A stretch of DNA of 64,000 bases from Symbiodinium natans (taxonomy: Eukaryota > Sar > Dinophyceae > Suessiales > Symbiodiniaceae), in assembly GCA_905221605.1 (NCBI GenBank), contig CAJNDS010002701.1, positions 774,989-838,988 of the forward strand, read 5' to 3'. The notes under the pieces are model-generated. The model did not search any database. It saw nothing but the letters and a program-made list of their open reading frames with translations, and was not told the DNA's origin. Below, piece by piece: positions 50,193 through 60,859 of this stretch. A program made the position numbers and the translations under genes. How positions within the stretch are numbered: the stretch's first letter is position 1; every line of letters starts with the position of its first letter.

Positions 50193-50294
50193 TTGGGAAG
50201 TTCCCCCCCTAAACTAACAGTCGTGAATATGGATTACAATAGGGGGGTACTATAATCCTTATTAAGGACTGCTAGTACAAGGGGAACATCCCAA
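50193..50294. mobile_element. Fold-back element, family A, copy 6
   Basis: A 102-bp full-length copy: ends TTGGGAAGTTCCCCCC and GGGGAACATCCCAA, with the shared interior (AACAGTC, GGATTACAATAGGGGGGTAC, TTAAGGACTGCTAGTA). Confidence 0.7.
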
Positions 50295-50418
50295 CTTAAA
50301 GCCCTGAACGCCCAATGCCTTGATCCACGTCCAGCAGGCGGTCGCACGCAGTCCCCACCTCAGTTCAAAACTAGATGCGGGCTATGCTAGGTTGAGTGCT
50401 TAGGGTGTACAGACACAT

Positions 50419-50510
50419 GGGGTCTCAGAAATTACGGGTACATTATTGTGATCCTTATAAAAGGGAATCCTACTATTTGAGGAGCTATATTGGGATCCCT
50501 CACAAGGGGA
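50419..50510. mobile_element. Family E-like fold-back sequence
   Basis: Begins GGGGTCTCAGAAATTACGGG, with the TACTATTTG interior word shared with 5901 and 15259. The right arm is degenerate. Confidence 0.4.
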
Positions 50511-50888
50511 GCAGTATTCTCGTAAACTGCCACATGTACACTATGAAGAACCGTATTATTCGTAGTGCCGGTATTTGCTATGCGTTTGATAGGGTTTGGG
50601 GGTGAAACCTCTGGCCCAACACGACCCAAGCCCCTCTAGACCCTGAAGCCCCAAACCTGGAAACCTACTTCTATTCAGCACGATAGAAGCTCTTGTTCCA
50701 AGCGACTTTGGGAAGAGCTTCTCCAAGACAAAGGCCTCGTCTCGAAGGGGGAAGGGGAGCATTATCCGAAGGGAGGGGCTGGGTTTTGCCGAGCGTGCCT
50801 CTCAAAGTGGCCGCTAGGCGCAGCGCCGTCGTAAGGTTTGGGGTGCATACGGATTGGCAAGCAAGTCAAAGTCCTGCAAAGATCCCCC
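50511..50888. other. Unique sequence
   Basis: Short frames on both strands (50556-50762 minus, 50693-50893 plus), unrecognised. Confidence 0.35.
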
Positions 50889-50985
50889 CCTAAACCCTAA
50901 ACCCTAAACCCTACACCCTAACCCCCAAACCCTAAACCCTAAACCCTAAACCCCAAACCCTAAACCCTAAACCCTAAACCCTTTG
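50889..50985. repeat. CCCTAAA block
   Basis: About 12 AAACCCT/AAACCCC units. Confidence 0.9.
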
Positions 50986-51157
50986 GGTTCCCCGGCCTGC
51001 TTTTTCGGATCGTTGGTGACCTGCCAGCAGAGCTGCTCGTTTTTTGAGCTGTAGCTGAACCATCTCTTCCACACCCAAGCCCCGAACCTCCACAGATGTT
51101 AGGGAACGTTTAGAGATGTGGCTTCTCTGCATCTCTAAACCCCGCTAGTCCCCATCG

Positions 51158-51360
51158 AACCCTAAACCCTGAACCCTAAACTCTAAACTTAACCCCTAAA
51201 ACCCTCCATTCCGCCAGAGAAGCCCACAATGCGCAGATGCCCCCAGGCGCCAGAAGTTCCCCTAGAGGTAGGAGGAGGAGCCTCAGTGGCTTTGCAACCT
51301 TTTTGGGGGTTTAGGGTGAAGGGTTAAGGGTTTAGGGTTTACCGTTTAGGGTCTATTCGG
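51158..51360. repeat. Telomere-type bracket
   Basis: C-block 51158-51205, core 51206-51307, G-block 51308-51360. A 10-bp hairpin, TTTAGAGATG/CATCTCTAA, lies just left (near 51110-51140). Confidence 0.75.
51203..51261 (-). CDS. Candidate exon in bracket core
   Basis: Minus strand: acceptor CCTCTAG|GGGAAC, 19 full codons (ELLAPGGICALWASLAEWR), then GT donor TGGAGG|GTTTTAGG, where the GT comes from the telomere-type arm. Strongly protein-like. Confidence 0.5.
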
Positions 51361-51439
51361 GTTCGAGAGTTTGCGAGGGTAAGGGCCCTAGGAAAGGATT
51401 TAGAAGACCCGGGTTTGGTAGACGTCATGTTTGTGGGTA

Positions 51440-51575
51440 TAGGGTTTCGGGTTCAGGGTTCAGGGTTTATGGGGTTTAGGGTTTATAGGGTATAGGGTAT
51501 AGGGTATAGGGTATAGGGTTTAGGGTTTAGGGTTTAGGGTTGAGGGTTGAGGGTTTAGGGTTTAGGGTTTAACTG
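51440..51575. repeat. TTTAGGG block with GGGTATA run
   Basis: Four tandem GGGTATA variants followed by TTTAGGG and TTGAGGG units. Confidence 0.85.
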
Positions 51576-51699
51576 CTTCCTTTCTTTGTTTCAAGGCGCA
51601 AGTTTGGCCCTGGCTCTCCCTCGTCCCTCCCTGCAAGGAAAGCTGGCGCCAGCCTAAGTTTGGGGGTAGCTCTCCAAACACAACTAAACCTTTAGGGTT

Positions 51700-52000
51700 T
51701 TGGGGGGGGTTCAGGGTTTAGGGTTTAGGGTTTGAGCCCTCAACCCCAAGTCCAAGAACTGCCCAAAAAGAACACCTGAAGTATCTGCTCGTGGACGGGC
51801 CACTGATCCAGCTGGCAACTCCGATAATGCACCCCTGGTAGGCAAGGCGGGGTTTTGTTGAAGGCCGGTTTAGGGTTTAGGGTTTAGGGTTTAGGGTTTA
51901 GGTTTAGGGTTTAGGGTTTAGGGTTTAGGGTTTAGGGTTTAGGGTTTAGGGTTTAGGGTTTAGGGTTTGGGGTTTGGGGTTTGGGGTTTGGGGTTTAGGG
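51700..52000. repeat. TTTAGGG blocks
   Basis: A short block (51700-51735) and a long one (51868-52000) of about 15 TTTAGGG and four TTTGGGG units. Confidence 0.9.
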
Positions 52001-52122
52001 AGCAACAGACTTTCCAAAACCTACTGAAATGTCAGGATTCCTTAACCTTTGCCATGATGAAGGCCTCGGCTCATTGCAGTTCAGGCCCTCTTTGCGCCAG
52101 GGCAGTCTCGGGTTAACATTAA

Positions 52123-52163
52123 ACCCTAAACCCTCAGCCCTAAACCCTAAACCCTAAACCCTC
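52123..52163. repeat. CCCTAAA block
   Basis: Five units, one with CAG. Confidence 0.8.
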
Positions 52164-52254
52164 GTATGTACGAGCTTAGAAGCGCTCTTACCGGCGCCAA
52201 ACTCCTCCCTAAACCCTGACCCTAAATCCAACAAGATCCAAGCTCTAATTTTGA

Positions 52255-52490
52255 TGAATATCAAGAGGTATGTTTGTGTTTTTTTTTTTTTTTTATCTCT
52301 CTATTTGTATCTATCTATATCCTTAAATTTGAGTATTTCTTGGTTTTTGAATAAATCAATGAAAAATGTATAAAGAATGATACGAAGATTTCCTATGCGT
52401 ACTGAGATTCTAAACTGACTAAAACTGACTCTAGATATATAATACTTTTATCAAAACTTAAAACTACTAAAATGTATAGACACAAATCCT
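52255..52490. other. AT-rich tract
   Basis: About 230 nt of AT-rich sequence with a T-run (about 52279-52293). No open frame and nothing recognised. Confidence 0.6.
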
Positions 52491-53429
52491 AAATCCTCAA
52501 CTGGCCGAGGCTGTAGCCTTGTCTTGACACATGCGCGCACGATGGCAAGACACAACTGGGCTCGGGACATTTCTGATCAAAGGGAAGCAGTGGGAACCCC
52601 CTACAAGTGATGTGTGGGTTCCCCTACTGCCCCCCTCTATACTACCCCCCCTAGGTTCCCCCATAAGGGCTATTGCACGCCTATGTAGTCCCCTACCGAG
52701 GAAGGGTTGCCGTTTAGGGTTCCTGCCGTTTCCTTGCGCTTAAGCAGACCTAAACCAACAAGCCCTGTCCCAAGCCCCTCAAGCACTTGAAGCCCTGCCC
52801 AAGCCCGCCAAAACCTTAAGCCCTAAACGCTGTAAACCCTTCAAGCCTTAAACCCTCAACTGCACAAACCCTAGCCCCTAAACTCTAAACCTGAAGTCTA
52901 TAAACCCCTGAACCTTAAACAATAAACTTCAATAAACCCTAGACGCCCAACTCTCCGAAATCCTCCAAAAAATGCGGGGGGGCCTCTGCTCTTACTCTCC
53001 CAGGGCGGATCAAGCACGGCGGCCGCGAAGCAGCCGGGCCTCGGCAAACCCTACAAACCCTAAACCCTATAAAACCCTGTGAACCCTATAGACCCTAAAC
53101 CCTATAGAGCCTATAAAGCCTATAAACCCCCCAAACCCAAACCGGGGTTGGGGTTTAGCTCGCTTCTTGGGTTCAGGGTCTAGGGTCTAGAAGGGTCGAC
53201 AGGGTTTGGGGCTTACGCGTTTAGACCAAGGCTTGGGCGCTATCAATGAACACTGTACTATTCCTACGCTCCCTGCTATAAAGGCTTTGTTTTTCAGGGA
53301 TGTGGGGAGGCCTTTTGGACCCTGGGAAACTCCCGCCCTGAGCACCACTGAACTTCAGTCGGGACCTCTCCCCTCGGCCCCGAAAGCTCCTCAGACGAGG
53401 GGTGTAGGGGTCCAGGGGTCCACGGGTGT
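52491..53429. other. Unique sequence with degenerate C-words
   Basis: Plus frames at 52531-52743 and 53206-53439, unrecognised. 52585-52690 resembles family E interior. Decayed C-words at 52745-52960 and 53045-53140. Confidence 0.4.
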
Positions 53430-53485
53430 AGGGGTCTAGGGGTTTAGGGGTTTAGGGGTTTAGGGGTTTAGGGGTTTAGGGGGGC
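53430..53485. repeat. Eight-nt AGGGGTTT block
   Basis: Six tandem TTTAGGGG units, the complement type of the block at 10264. Confidence 0.85.
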
Positions 53486-53730
53486 TAAGCCCTAAACCCT
53501 AAACCCCAAACCCTCAATCCCAAGGCTTTGGGGGGCTTAGGGGCTTAGGGGGTTGAGGGGTTTTGCAAACTTCTGGCCGGGACACTTGGCAAGGCTGGCC
53601 TCCTGCAGACCAGAAGGCGAGGCGAAAATGTCTGCCTGCCCAGAAGGGTTCAGGGTTTTAGGGTTTAGTGTTTAGGGTTGGTTTATAGAGTCATAGGGTT
53701 TAGTGTCGATGGGGTTTGGGGTTAGACGAA

Positions 53731-53762
53731 TTTGTGTGTGTGTGTGTGTGTGTGTGTTTTTT

Positions 53763-53794
<32 letters not shown>

Positions 53795-53806
53795 GGGGGA
53801 GGGGTT
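53731..53806. repeat. (TG)n, T-run and G26 tract
   Basis: (TG)n 53733-53757, T-rich to 53773, then 26 consecutive G (53774-53799), the longest homopolymer in the window. Confidence 0.9.
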
Positions 53807-54270
53807 TAGGGTTCAGGAGTGGAAGTACGTATTTGAGCTTAGGGATTGGGCTCTTGGGATACTGCGACGCAAGGCTCGAGGGTCAAGGACACTCGGCAAA
53901 AGCAAAGGCACTTGCCTTCAAGCCACAGCGCCCCAAAGCACATGAAGCTAAGACGGAGTGATGCCCGGTCCTCAACTGCCCTCAGCCGCCCTAGCCCTCT
54001 GAAAACCCAGCAACGTCCGCTGCAAACTGCAAACCTTGTAATTAAGCCAGACAAATAAAGCAACTTTATTGCATTTCTTTGATAACATATAAGCCAAGCA
54101 GCTATAACGCAGCTTTCTTGTAACATTCTGATATTCTAAACATATTTAGTATATATCGGTTTTCATACAATAACCACAGCAGCTCTCACTGATGGGGATT
54201 CTTGCGCCTGCAACCAGGAAGCAGCGCGAGGCAGAATAAATCCGTGGCAGACAGCCTCCTCCGAAGACCT
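53807..54270. other. Unique sequence
   Basis: Minus frame 53839-54126 and plus frame 53846-54058 overlap; both unrecognised. 54040-54170 is AT-rich. Confidence 0.35.
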
Positions 54271-54620
54271 GCAGGTTTGGGGTTTAGGGTTGCGGGTTTG
54301 GTGTTTGGTTCAGGGTTATGGCCCAGGGGCCCAGGGACCACGAACCCCGAACAAAACCAAGGATTTAGGGTTTGGTGTTGGGTTTAGGGTTTAGGGTTTA
54401 TGCTTTAGTCGGGCTGAGGTGCTTCGGGCTTGAGCAGAACACAGGGCCTCCCGCTGGTCATGTCTTTGGGGACGGGAGAGGACGCCTGGCCACGCCTTGG
54501 ATGCGATCAGGCTCATTAGGGCTTAAGGTCGCTACCCCTACCCAGCCCCAAAACGCCAAACTCAAACATACCTCCCTATATAAGCCCTTAGAAGCCCTAA
54601 GCCCTAAGCCCTAAACCCCA
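54271..54620. repeat. Degenerate telomere-type words
   Basis: Decayed G-words (54271-54410) and C-words (54593-54620). Confidence 0.6.
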
Positions 54621-55482
54621 TCTAAACACTACCCAGCCCAAAAGGAGACTAAACATAGGTACATGGTAGAAAAAAGTATACCCAAACTGGACGCGCTTTG
54701 CAGCGCATCCAGTCTCACGCACTCGGGCAGTCGCAGATTGCCGACTTAATCCAGCGTCCAAACTCAAAAGATTGTCTTGCGTCATAATTCAAGGCAGAAA
54801 CAACTCCAAGTGAGAAAAGCGTGGAGCTGTTGCCCTTTAAGGGTTTGGGTACTTTCCGAAACTTTTGGGGGTTTTCAAGCATTGCGCGAGGAGGGGACTT
54901 AACTCACATCAGTCCGCGGAATACGCATCACCCCAGTGTAGACGCTCGCGGTGAATTCTACATCAACTGCTAGAAGGCGCATCACAACAGGTGGACGCTG
55001 GCTGCGCATCGTTCGCCCTGAGTGATAGCTCAAAATACACCATACCTGGCAGATGCTGATTTTCCGCACTGTCTACACCATTTTTTTCACACAGGCTGCC
55101 CAAATTGTGATTCGCAAGTACAAACGCTCTCCGATGAGTATTTCTACCTGGCGTTGCGAGATAAAACGGCTACCCTGTCAGACACACAGGACCTCTTCCC
55201 CAAAGAAGTCCTAACATCGGGATCGCTCAAAATTGGGGACCAAGCTAGCCTTAGCATCGTAGTTCTCGGACCCTACTTGCCCCAATCAAACCCTGACCTG
55301 CAGCTTCAAAGCCCCACTCACTTGAAGCTCTGAGGCCCTCCAAAAGTGAAATCCTGAACACGCTGTAAGGTGCGCGGGTTATGAAAGTAAATGGGCTTCA
55401 GGGCTTCGCGAGCCCGTTCTCGTTGGACGACCAGGGACGTCACGCAGCACACCGTGCATGAGGAGTGGGCTGGCCTGGTCGA
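54621..55482. other. Unique sequence with a plus-strand frame
   Basis: A hairpin (ACTGGACGCG/CGCATCCAGT) lies at about 54687-54714. The plus frame 55022-55333 (103 codons, with GCPNCDSQVQ and DEYFYLALRDKTATLS) looks protein-like but has no recognised family. Confidence 0.35.
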
Positions 55483-55990
55483 AACCCTAAACCCTAAACC
55501 CCAAACCCAAAACCCTAAAGGGAGACAACTCATACACTTTTTTCGAATCCGGAGATTTTGGGCTGCGAGCTTCAGATGGCTTCCGGACTCCGGGGTGGTG
55601 TAGGATTCTCTCTAGTTATGTGAGTCCGACAACATCCTAGGGCCTAGGGCGAGGGTCGATGAGGCAATATTGCCTTCTGCTCCGCTCCAGAGCGGATATC
55701 TGCCTATGCATGGAATGTTGGTGTTTAGGCTTCTAGGGTTCGACTAGGGCGTTTTAACCCAAGCCTATAGCACCGGTCATATCTGGAGGTACCCTAAAGC
55801 TAGCTCTTTGAGTCTGACGGTTCTACCCCACAATCACAACTTCTTGTGCCTCTGCAGAGCATCTTTGGCAACGCTGTCTAGCAGCCTCCAGCGGGGGGGG
55901 TAGGGGGGCCTTGAGCTGGAGGAATAAGTTCAGAGTTTGCTTGGGTCCCTAAACCCTAAGCCCTAAACCCTTAACCCTAAACCCCAAAAG
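55483..55990. other. Two small CCCTAAA blocks around unique sequence
   Basis: C-words at 55483-55520 and 55945-55990. No gene recognised between. Confidence 0.45.
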
Positions 55991-56276
55991 GGCGTTTTGA
56001 GCCTGGGTGTGTTGGTCTTTAGCTGCCCGGAAAAGTCTCCGATGTTTTTGCGGGGTGGCAGTCCTTGAAAGAACTTTCAGAGAGCCGTCCCCCACCTCAA
56101 CCCTGACAATTGCAGCCCATAGATCTCAGTGCACCTCAAACACAAAAACAAGAAGAATCGGATGCTACTTCTTTGCGACAAGTCAACAGCCAAACTTCAA
56201 GGCCCCTGCAACGGACATACTCGGAACTCCGAGGCATCATGTTCTGACACAACTTACTCGGCATACTCGTAGACAC
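55991..56276 (+). other. Plus-strand open frame, undecided
   Basis: The plus frame 56007-56300 is open for 97 codons, ending in the C-block. Nothing recognised. Confidence 0.25.
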
Positions 56277-56531
56277 TCAACCCTAAACCCTAAACCCTAA
56301 ACCCTAAACCCCAAACCCTAAACCCTAAACCCTGACTATGGGACTTTCGGGACGCCTCACTTGCTCATCAGGCAGAATCTCAACGGCCACCCGGTTGCTT
56401 GGCGCCTCCTGACACAGGTGGCGCGGGCATCCAAGCCATGGCAGCCCTAGCTTATTGGACTCCTCATGTGCGGTTTAGGGTTTAGGGTTTAGGGTTTAGG
56501 GTTTAGGGCTTCGGGTTTAGGGTTTAGGGTG
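56277..56531. repeat. Telomere-type bracket
   Basis: C-block 56277-56333, core 56334-56471, G-block 56472-56531. Confidence 0.85.
56337..56408 (-). CDS. Candidate exon in bracket core
   Basis: Minus strand: acceptor GTGTCAG|GAGGCG, 24 open codons (EAPSNRVAVEILPDEQVR, then RPESPI), GT donor CCCATA|GTCAGG. An internal GTGAGG could be an earlier donor. A plus-strand reading of the core is also open. Confidence 0.45.
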
Positions 56532-56802
56532 GAGAAATTTGGAAGACCACCGAGCAAAACCTGTGATTCACCGGGCCAAGGCATCACACAGCTTGGCTAC
56601 CTCAAGGTGGGACTCTGGAGGTTTAGGGTTTAGAGTTTAGGGTTTAGGGTTCAAGGGTTCTTGTCTCCTCGTCTCGCTTGCGCTTCCGCGCGCGGAAGAA
56701 GGGCTGGGGACAGCAGGCACGTGGGAGAGGAGCAAACTGCTGGTAGTCCGCTGCCACCTGATATCACAGAAAATTCTTTGCAACTGAATATGATACATTC
56801 TT

Positions 56803-56956
56803 TATAAACATATATATATATACATATATATATATATACATATGTAGGTGTAAATACATATATATATATATATATGTATATATGTATATATGTATATATG
56901 TATATATATATATATATAGACATATATATTTATATTTATCTTTTGTATATAGTGTG

Positions 56957-56987
<31 letters not shown>

Positions 56988-57040
56988 CTATATGTATATA
57001 TATATATATACATATACATATACATATGAATATATACATA
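56803..57040. repeat. Long TA/CATA microsatellite region
   Basis: About 240 nt of (TA)n and TATATG/CATATA words. Frames through it on both strands are Tyr/Ile repeats and are not genes. Confidence 0.95.
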
Positions 57041-57203
57041 TGCATTGACCAGCTCCGTATTGTGGGTGCGGCGAACCGTGCACAAAGTTTCCAAGACCCT
57101 CAGTTAGGGATTTACCTGAAACTGTCTGTAGCCCAAATGGAGTGCAGATACTGCAGAAACAGAGCATTCAATGCCCTAAACCCTAAACCCTAAACCCCAA
57201 GGC

Positions 57204-57446
57204 CTGGGTGTCAATGTCAAACTGGTAGCAGGCCATGGCTGCAGAGAAGTGCAGAATCCAGACCCCGAGTTGATACTCTCCATTGTGGGGATTCCAGGCC
57301 GGGATTATGTATGATACTTGAGGTCTGTTCTGCAGGGGACTGTATACGGGGTAACCTACTTGGGACTGGGACATACCCATATGGTTTTTGGCCGTTGCTC
57401 CTACTATGGCTCCCAACCCTGATGGCCCAGTAAACTCAAGACTCAA
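57204..57446 (-). CDS. Long exon, unknown function
   Basis: The minus frame is open from about 57446 to a GC donor GACACCCAG|GCCTTG at 57204, next to a short C-block (57173-57200). The roughly 80-residue peptide is clearly protein-like (SQSQVGYPVYSPLQNRP, then AWNPHNGEYQLGVWIL). The 5' border may be TTGAG|TTTACT or the ATG at 57446. Aromatic-rich. No family recognised. Confidence 0.5.
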
Positions 57447-58180
57447 GGCTCAAGGCTTAGAGGAGTGTCTGAGGGTCCGCAGCCCTTTCACTCAGGACAA
57501 AGAAACCACGCCATGAACCAAGAGATTCCTGGCTGCAGTCGGACAACACTATGTCTGACAAAAGCCTCTTGTGTCGGCGTAAGCCCAAACAGGACAGGGT
57601 ATCATCGCTGATGGGCACCCTGAGAGTATGCCAAGGCCACTCCAAGCACAGCAAGATGACCCGAACAAGGCACTCCACACCTAGCCCAGAATTTAAAGCA
57701 CAGGAGCAGGAGCATGCGCACGGGTTGCAAAAGCATGCTGTTTGCCATGTCTGGAACAGCTCTTATTGATGTTGGCCCTGACATGCACACGATGTCTATA
57801 AGCAAGAGAACCACGAGAACACGAAAACACCAAGAAAACCAGGCAAAAGCGTCCGCCTCCGGAGGACGCAGGGTCCAGCGCGAGGGCCCTCTGTGAACGC
57901 CCGCCACTGCGGCCGGCCAGCGATTTGATCACTCTCTTTGCCCCCCCATGTAAACCCAGGCGCAAAAGCACAGCTGGAATTCATATGGAGGTCAGATTCC
58001 AGGGTTTAGGGTTTAGGGTTTAATTAGGGTTTAGGGTTTAGGGTTCAGGGATTGGTGGTGGTTCTCTCTTCGTGTTCTCCTTTATGACCCCCTAGGGTGG
58101 ACAAGGCTGGCCAAGAACTTAGAACGCAGACAGGACGAGCGCAACTCCCCCAAAATGTCACAGCATGATGCTTCCCCATT
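57447..58180. other. Unique sequence, overlapping frames
   Basis: Several frames of 60-100 codons on both strands (57602-57907 minus, 57551-57769 plus), unrecognised. G-words at 58000-58055. Confidence 0.35.
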
Positions 58181-58203
58181 TCACACACACACACACACAC
58201 ACA
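58181..58203. repeat. (CA)n microsatellite
   Basis: About eleven CA units. Confidence 0.9.
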
Positions 58204-58943
58204 CTCACCAGTATTTAAAAGGAGCCATATACACACTCACCAATAGGAACTGATGGTGACCGTGCGATACACAAAACTGCAAATCGAAAGAAAACCTCAA
58301 CCACGCCCACTCACCAGTGACAGCAATATAAACCCTACTTCATGTGAGAGAGCGCGCTTGCTTTTCCGGTATCAGTATCACCTTCTGCAACCTGTACTCA
58401 GAAATCAGGCGCCAAGCTGCTGCGATGGCATCTCCTTCTCGAGATTTCCTGGGGACATGCGGGAGTCTTGCCCTGAAGACTTTGGACTGCTCCATCCTAC
58501 AACCATCGCACGTGTTGAGTTGGGGCCAAGCTCAATCCGCAGTTGCCCTCTAACTTTTTCACAGGAATCCGCGCTGCGTTGCTACCGATTCAGTGGCAAT
58601 CATCTGCTTGGTCGTTTTCGCCGTCCGAGCAACTTTTTTTGAGGACAATCGGTTGATGGCGGACCAGACTCGGCCAGTTCGGTAATCAGGATCTGGCAGA
58701 GAATCCAAGTACAAAACAGCTGTATCATATCGTGTTCTAATTTGGCAATCCTGCTGTGTTCATGAATACAGTGAATGATATGCCTCCCGAGCACGACAAG
58801 CAGTCTGCTGACATGTTGCTTCAGGAGTGTCCGCTGCGCAGTGTGCCAGCCAAACTGGCAACCCGAAGCGGACCAAGAACACAAAATTGGGAGGGGAGTG
58901 GAGGCATCATCTCCAAGCGAGGCTTCGGAAAAGGCCCCTAACC
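58204..58943. other. Unique sequence, strand undecided
   Basis: Minus frame 58600-58884 (with LLKQHVSRLLVVLGRHIIH) and plus frame 58253-58642 are both open and partly protein-like. Probably contains an exon; the minus strand would match the neighbours. Confidence 0.35.
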
Positions 58944-59362
58944 CTAAACCCTAAACCCTAAACCCTAAACCCTAAACCCTAAACCCTAAACCCTAAACCC
59001 TAAAGGTCCCGTTAAACTGCTCTCTGGGCTCGCTTCTCAGGCCCGGGTTCCCAGGATGGGCCCTTTGACACCTAAAGCCCCTTAAAGAGGCCCTTTATAG
59101 GGTTCAATTGATTGTGGGGATGATAAGGCCTATATTCTACCCTAAAACCCATTAAAAAAGGCCCCTTTATAGAGCTGGTTATGGGGATGATAAGAAGCCC
59201 ATCCTGGTCAGAGCTGGGGAAGTCTTAAACTTGCCTGACTCAGCGCCGCCCCAAACTCACCGACGCGGGATGGGCTCGGCGAGGCAACTTCCCAGTCCTG
59301 GCAAGGGGAAGGCTTGTGAAAGGTTTAGGGTTTAGGGTTTTAGGGTTCAGGGTTTAGGGTAA
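58944..59362. repeat. Bracket enlarged by a fold-back element
   Basis: C-block 58944-59005 and G-block 59321-59362. The spacer (about 315 nt) contains the family C element at 59051-59207. Confidence 0.7.
59051..59207. mobile_element. Fold-back element, family C, copy 2
   Basis: Ends CCAGGATGGG and CCCATCCTGG, as in the element at 1801. The interior contains two related halves (GCCCCTTAAAGAGGCCCTTT and the AAAAAAGGCCCCTTTATAG region), each followed by GGGGATGATAAG, so it may be an internal duplication. Confidence 0.6.
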
Positions 59363-59469
59363 GATCAAGAACCAATTTCGAGAAAATTCTGACAGGAGAT
59401 GTGTCTTGGGCCTATGGCCTAAAGAGCTCTAGCGTACGACATGTTGTGGCAGCAGGCTGCCCAAAGGCC

Positions 59470-60790
59470 TTATCTGGGCTCGTACAGCCAGACGTCACCG
59501 TAGTAGCTTGCTCCCTTCCGGCCGCCCACGACGATCATGGCCTGCAAACTAGTTCGCAGATTGAACGAAGACTGCGTGGGGAAGGTGGGGAGGGGGGGGG
59601 GGGCCTTTCCGAAAGACTCCCGCCTTCCTGTTGGACCCCATCTAGCAAGCCTTTGCAACTTAAAATAGAAATCCGGACTCTGCCCAGACCCCAGCATACC
59701 CCAGCCGTGACTTGACTTAGCGGTGGCCTCCTCGCTCTCAACCCATGTGGCGCAATGGCCCCAACGCTGCCCTGGTACCGATCCGATGGGTATCACAGTG
59801 TTCCACGTCGCATTGTGCCACTCCAAGAGGTCGTTGGCCTCGTCGGACCCGCTGAATCCGCCGAAGACCAGCATTGCCTGGCGCATGGGGTTCCACACCG
59901 CCGACGCGTGAGACCGGGTGCCCATCCCGGTCTGCAGCGGCGACCAAGACTTGGCAGCGTGGTCGTAGGCCCAGAAGTCGTCGAGACGGCTGCTGCCAGA
60001 ATGTCCTCCGTAGACCAGCATCAGGCCCGCGGAGCCCAGGCTCTCAGCGAAGACGGCCGTGTGATATGCTCTGGCACTTGGATTTCCGGAAGTGCTGACT
60101 TGTGACCACGTGGAATTTTCGAATTGCCAGACTTCATTCATGTAGGTGAAGCCCTCATTGAGGCCTCCAAACACCAACATGGGGCCAGCAGCGCTGCCGT
60201 CCCAAGGTCCGGCCCACACCGACGAATGGCCAGACCTGTGTGGGCCCTCAGAGATCTTCTCAAAGGTGCCATTCCACCTGAAGGTCCAGAGATCTCTGAG
60301 AACTTGTGCGCCAGACCACCCGCCATAGATCAGCAGGCTGCCAGCCCACCGGTCGCGAACAGAAGTGTGTCCGGATCTGGGCCCCACGTCCAAACCGCTG
60401 ACAACACTAAGCTGCCAGCCGGAAGCATTCTTTTCGAAGGTATGCATGGCGTCGAACACCCCTGTCGATGACTCCCCGCCCAAGTGGTAGATTTTGCCTG
60501 CTGGGCCTTCTGTGACCGTCGCTCCGAAGACCGCTGGAGCATTGGCCACAGTCAGCTCGGTCCAAACATTCCCCGCATTCCAAACAGCGCAGGGTATGCC
60601 TAGGCCCCAGTAAGGAAGGACCAAGAGACACTAGCGCGTTCGCTGCCCTAGAGCACTAATTGGGGTAGAGTGCAGCAACAGTGCTCTGTGCTTTGATGGC
60701 TGCCAGTAGCATCAAGACTGTCATGTCACTGCTGCTTCGCGGGGGTTGCGCCGTAGCGCTCAGCAGTCCCAGCAGCAGCAGGCAGTCCCC

Positions 60791-60859
<69 letters not shown>

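Noticed and set aside
56651-57193. Tyr/Ile-rich frames on both strands
   Set aside because: They are translations of the (TA)n/CATA tract.
59542-59727. A divergent insert in the last kelch blades
   Set aside because: Removing it at AG|GC borders restores a continuous kelch blade; the segment has a homopolymer and no kelch features, so it is an intron.
59893-59902. A copy of CCACACCGCC outside the LINE, on the strand opposite the kelch gene
   Set aside because: It encodes the Ala-Val-Trp of an ordinary kelch HSAVW-like motif, so a single chance match is the simpler explanation.
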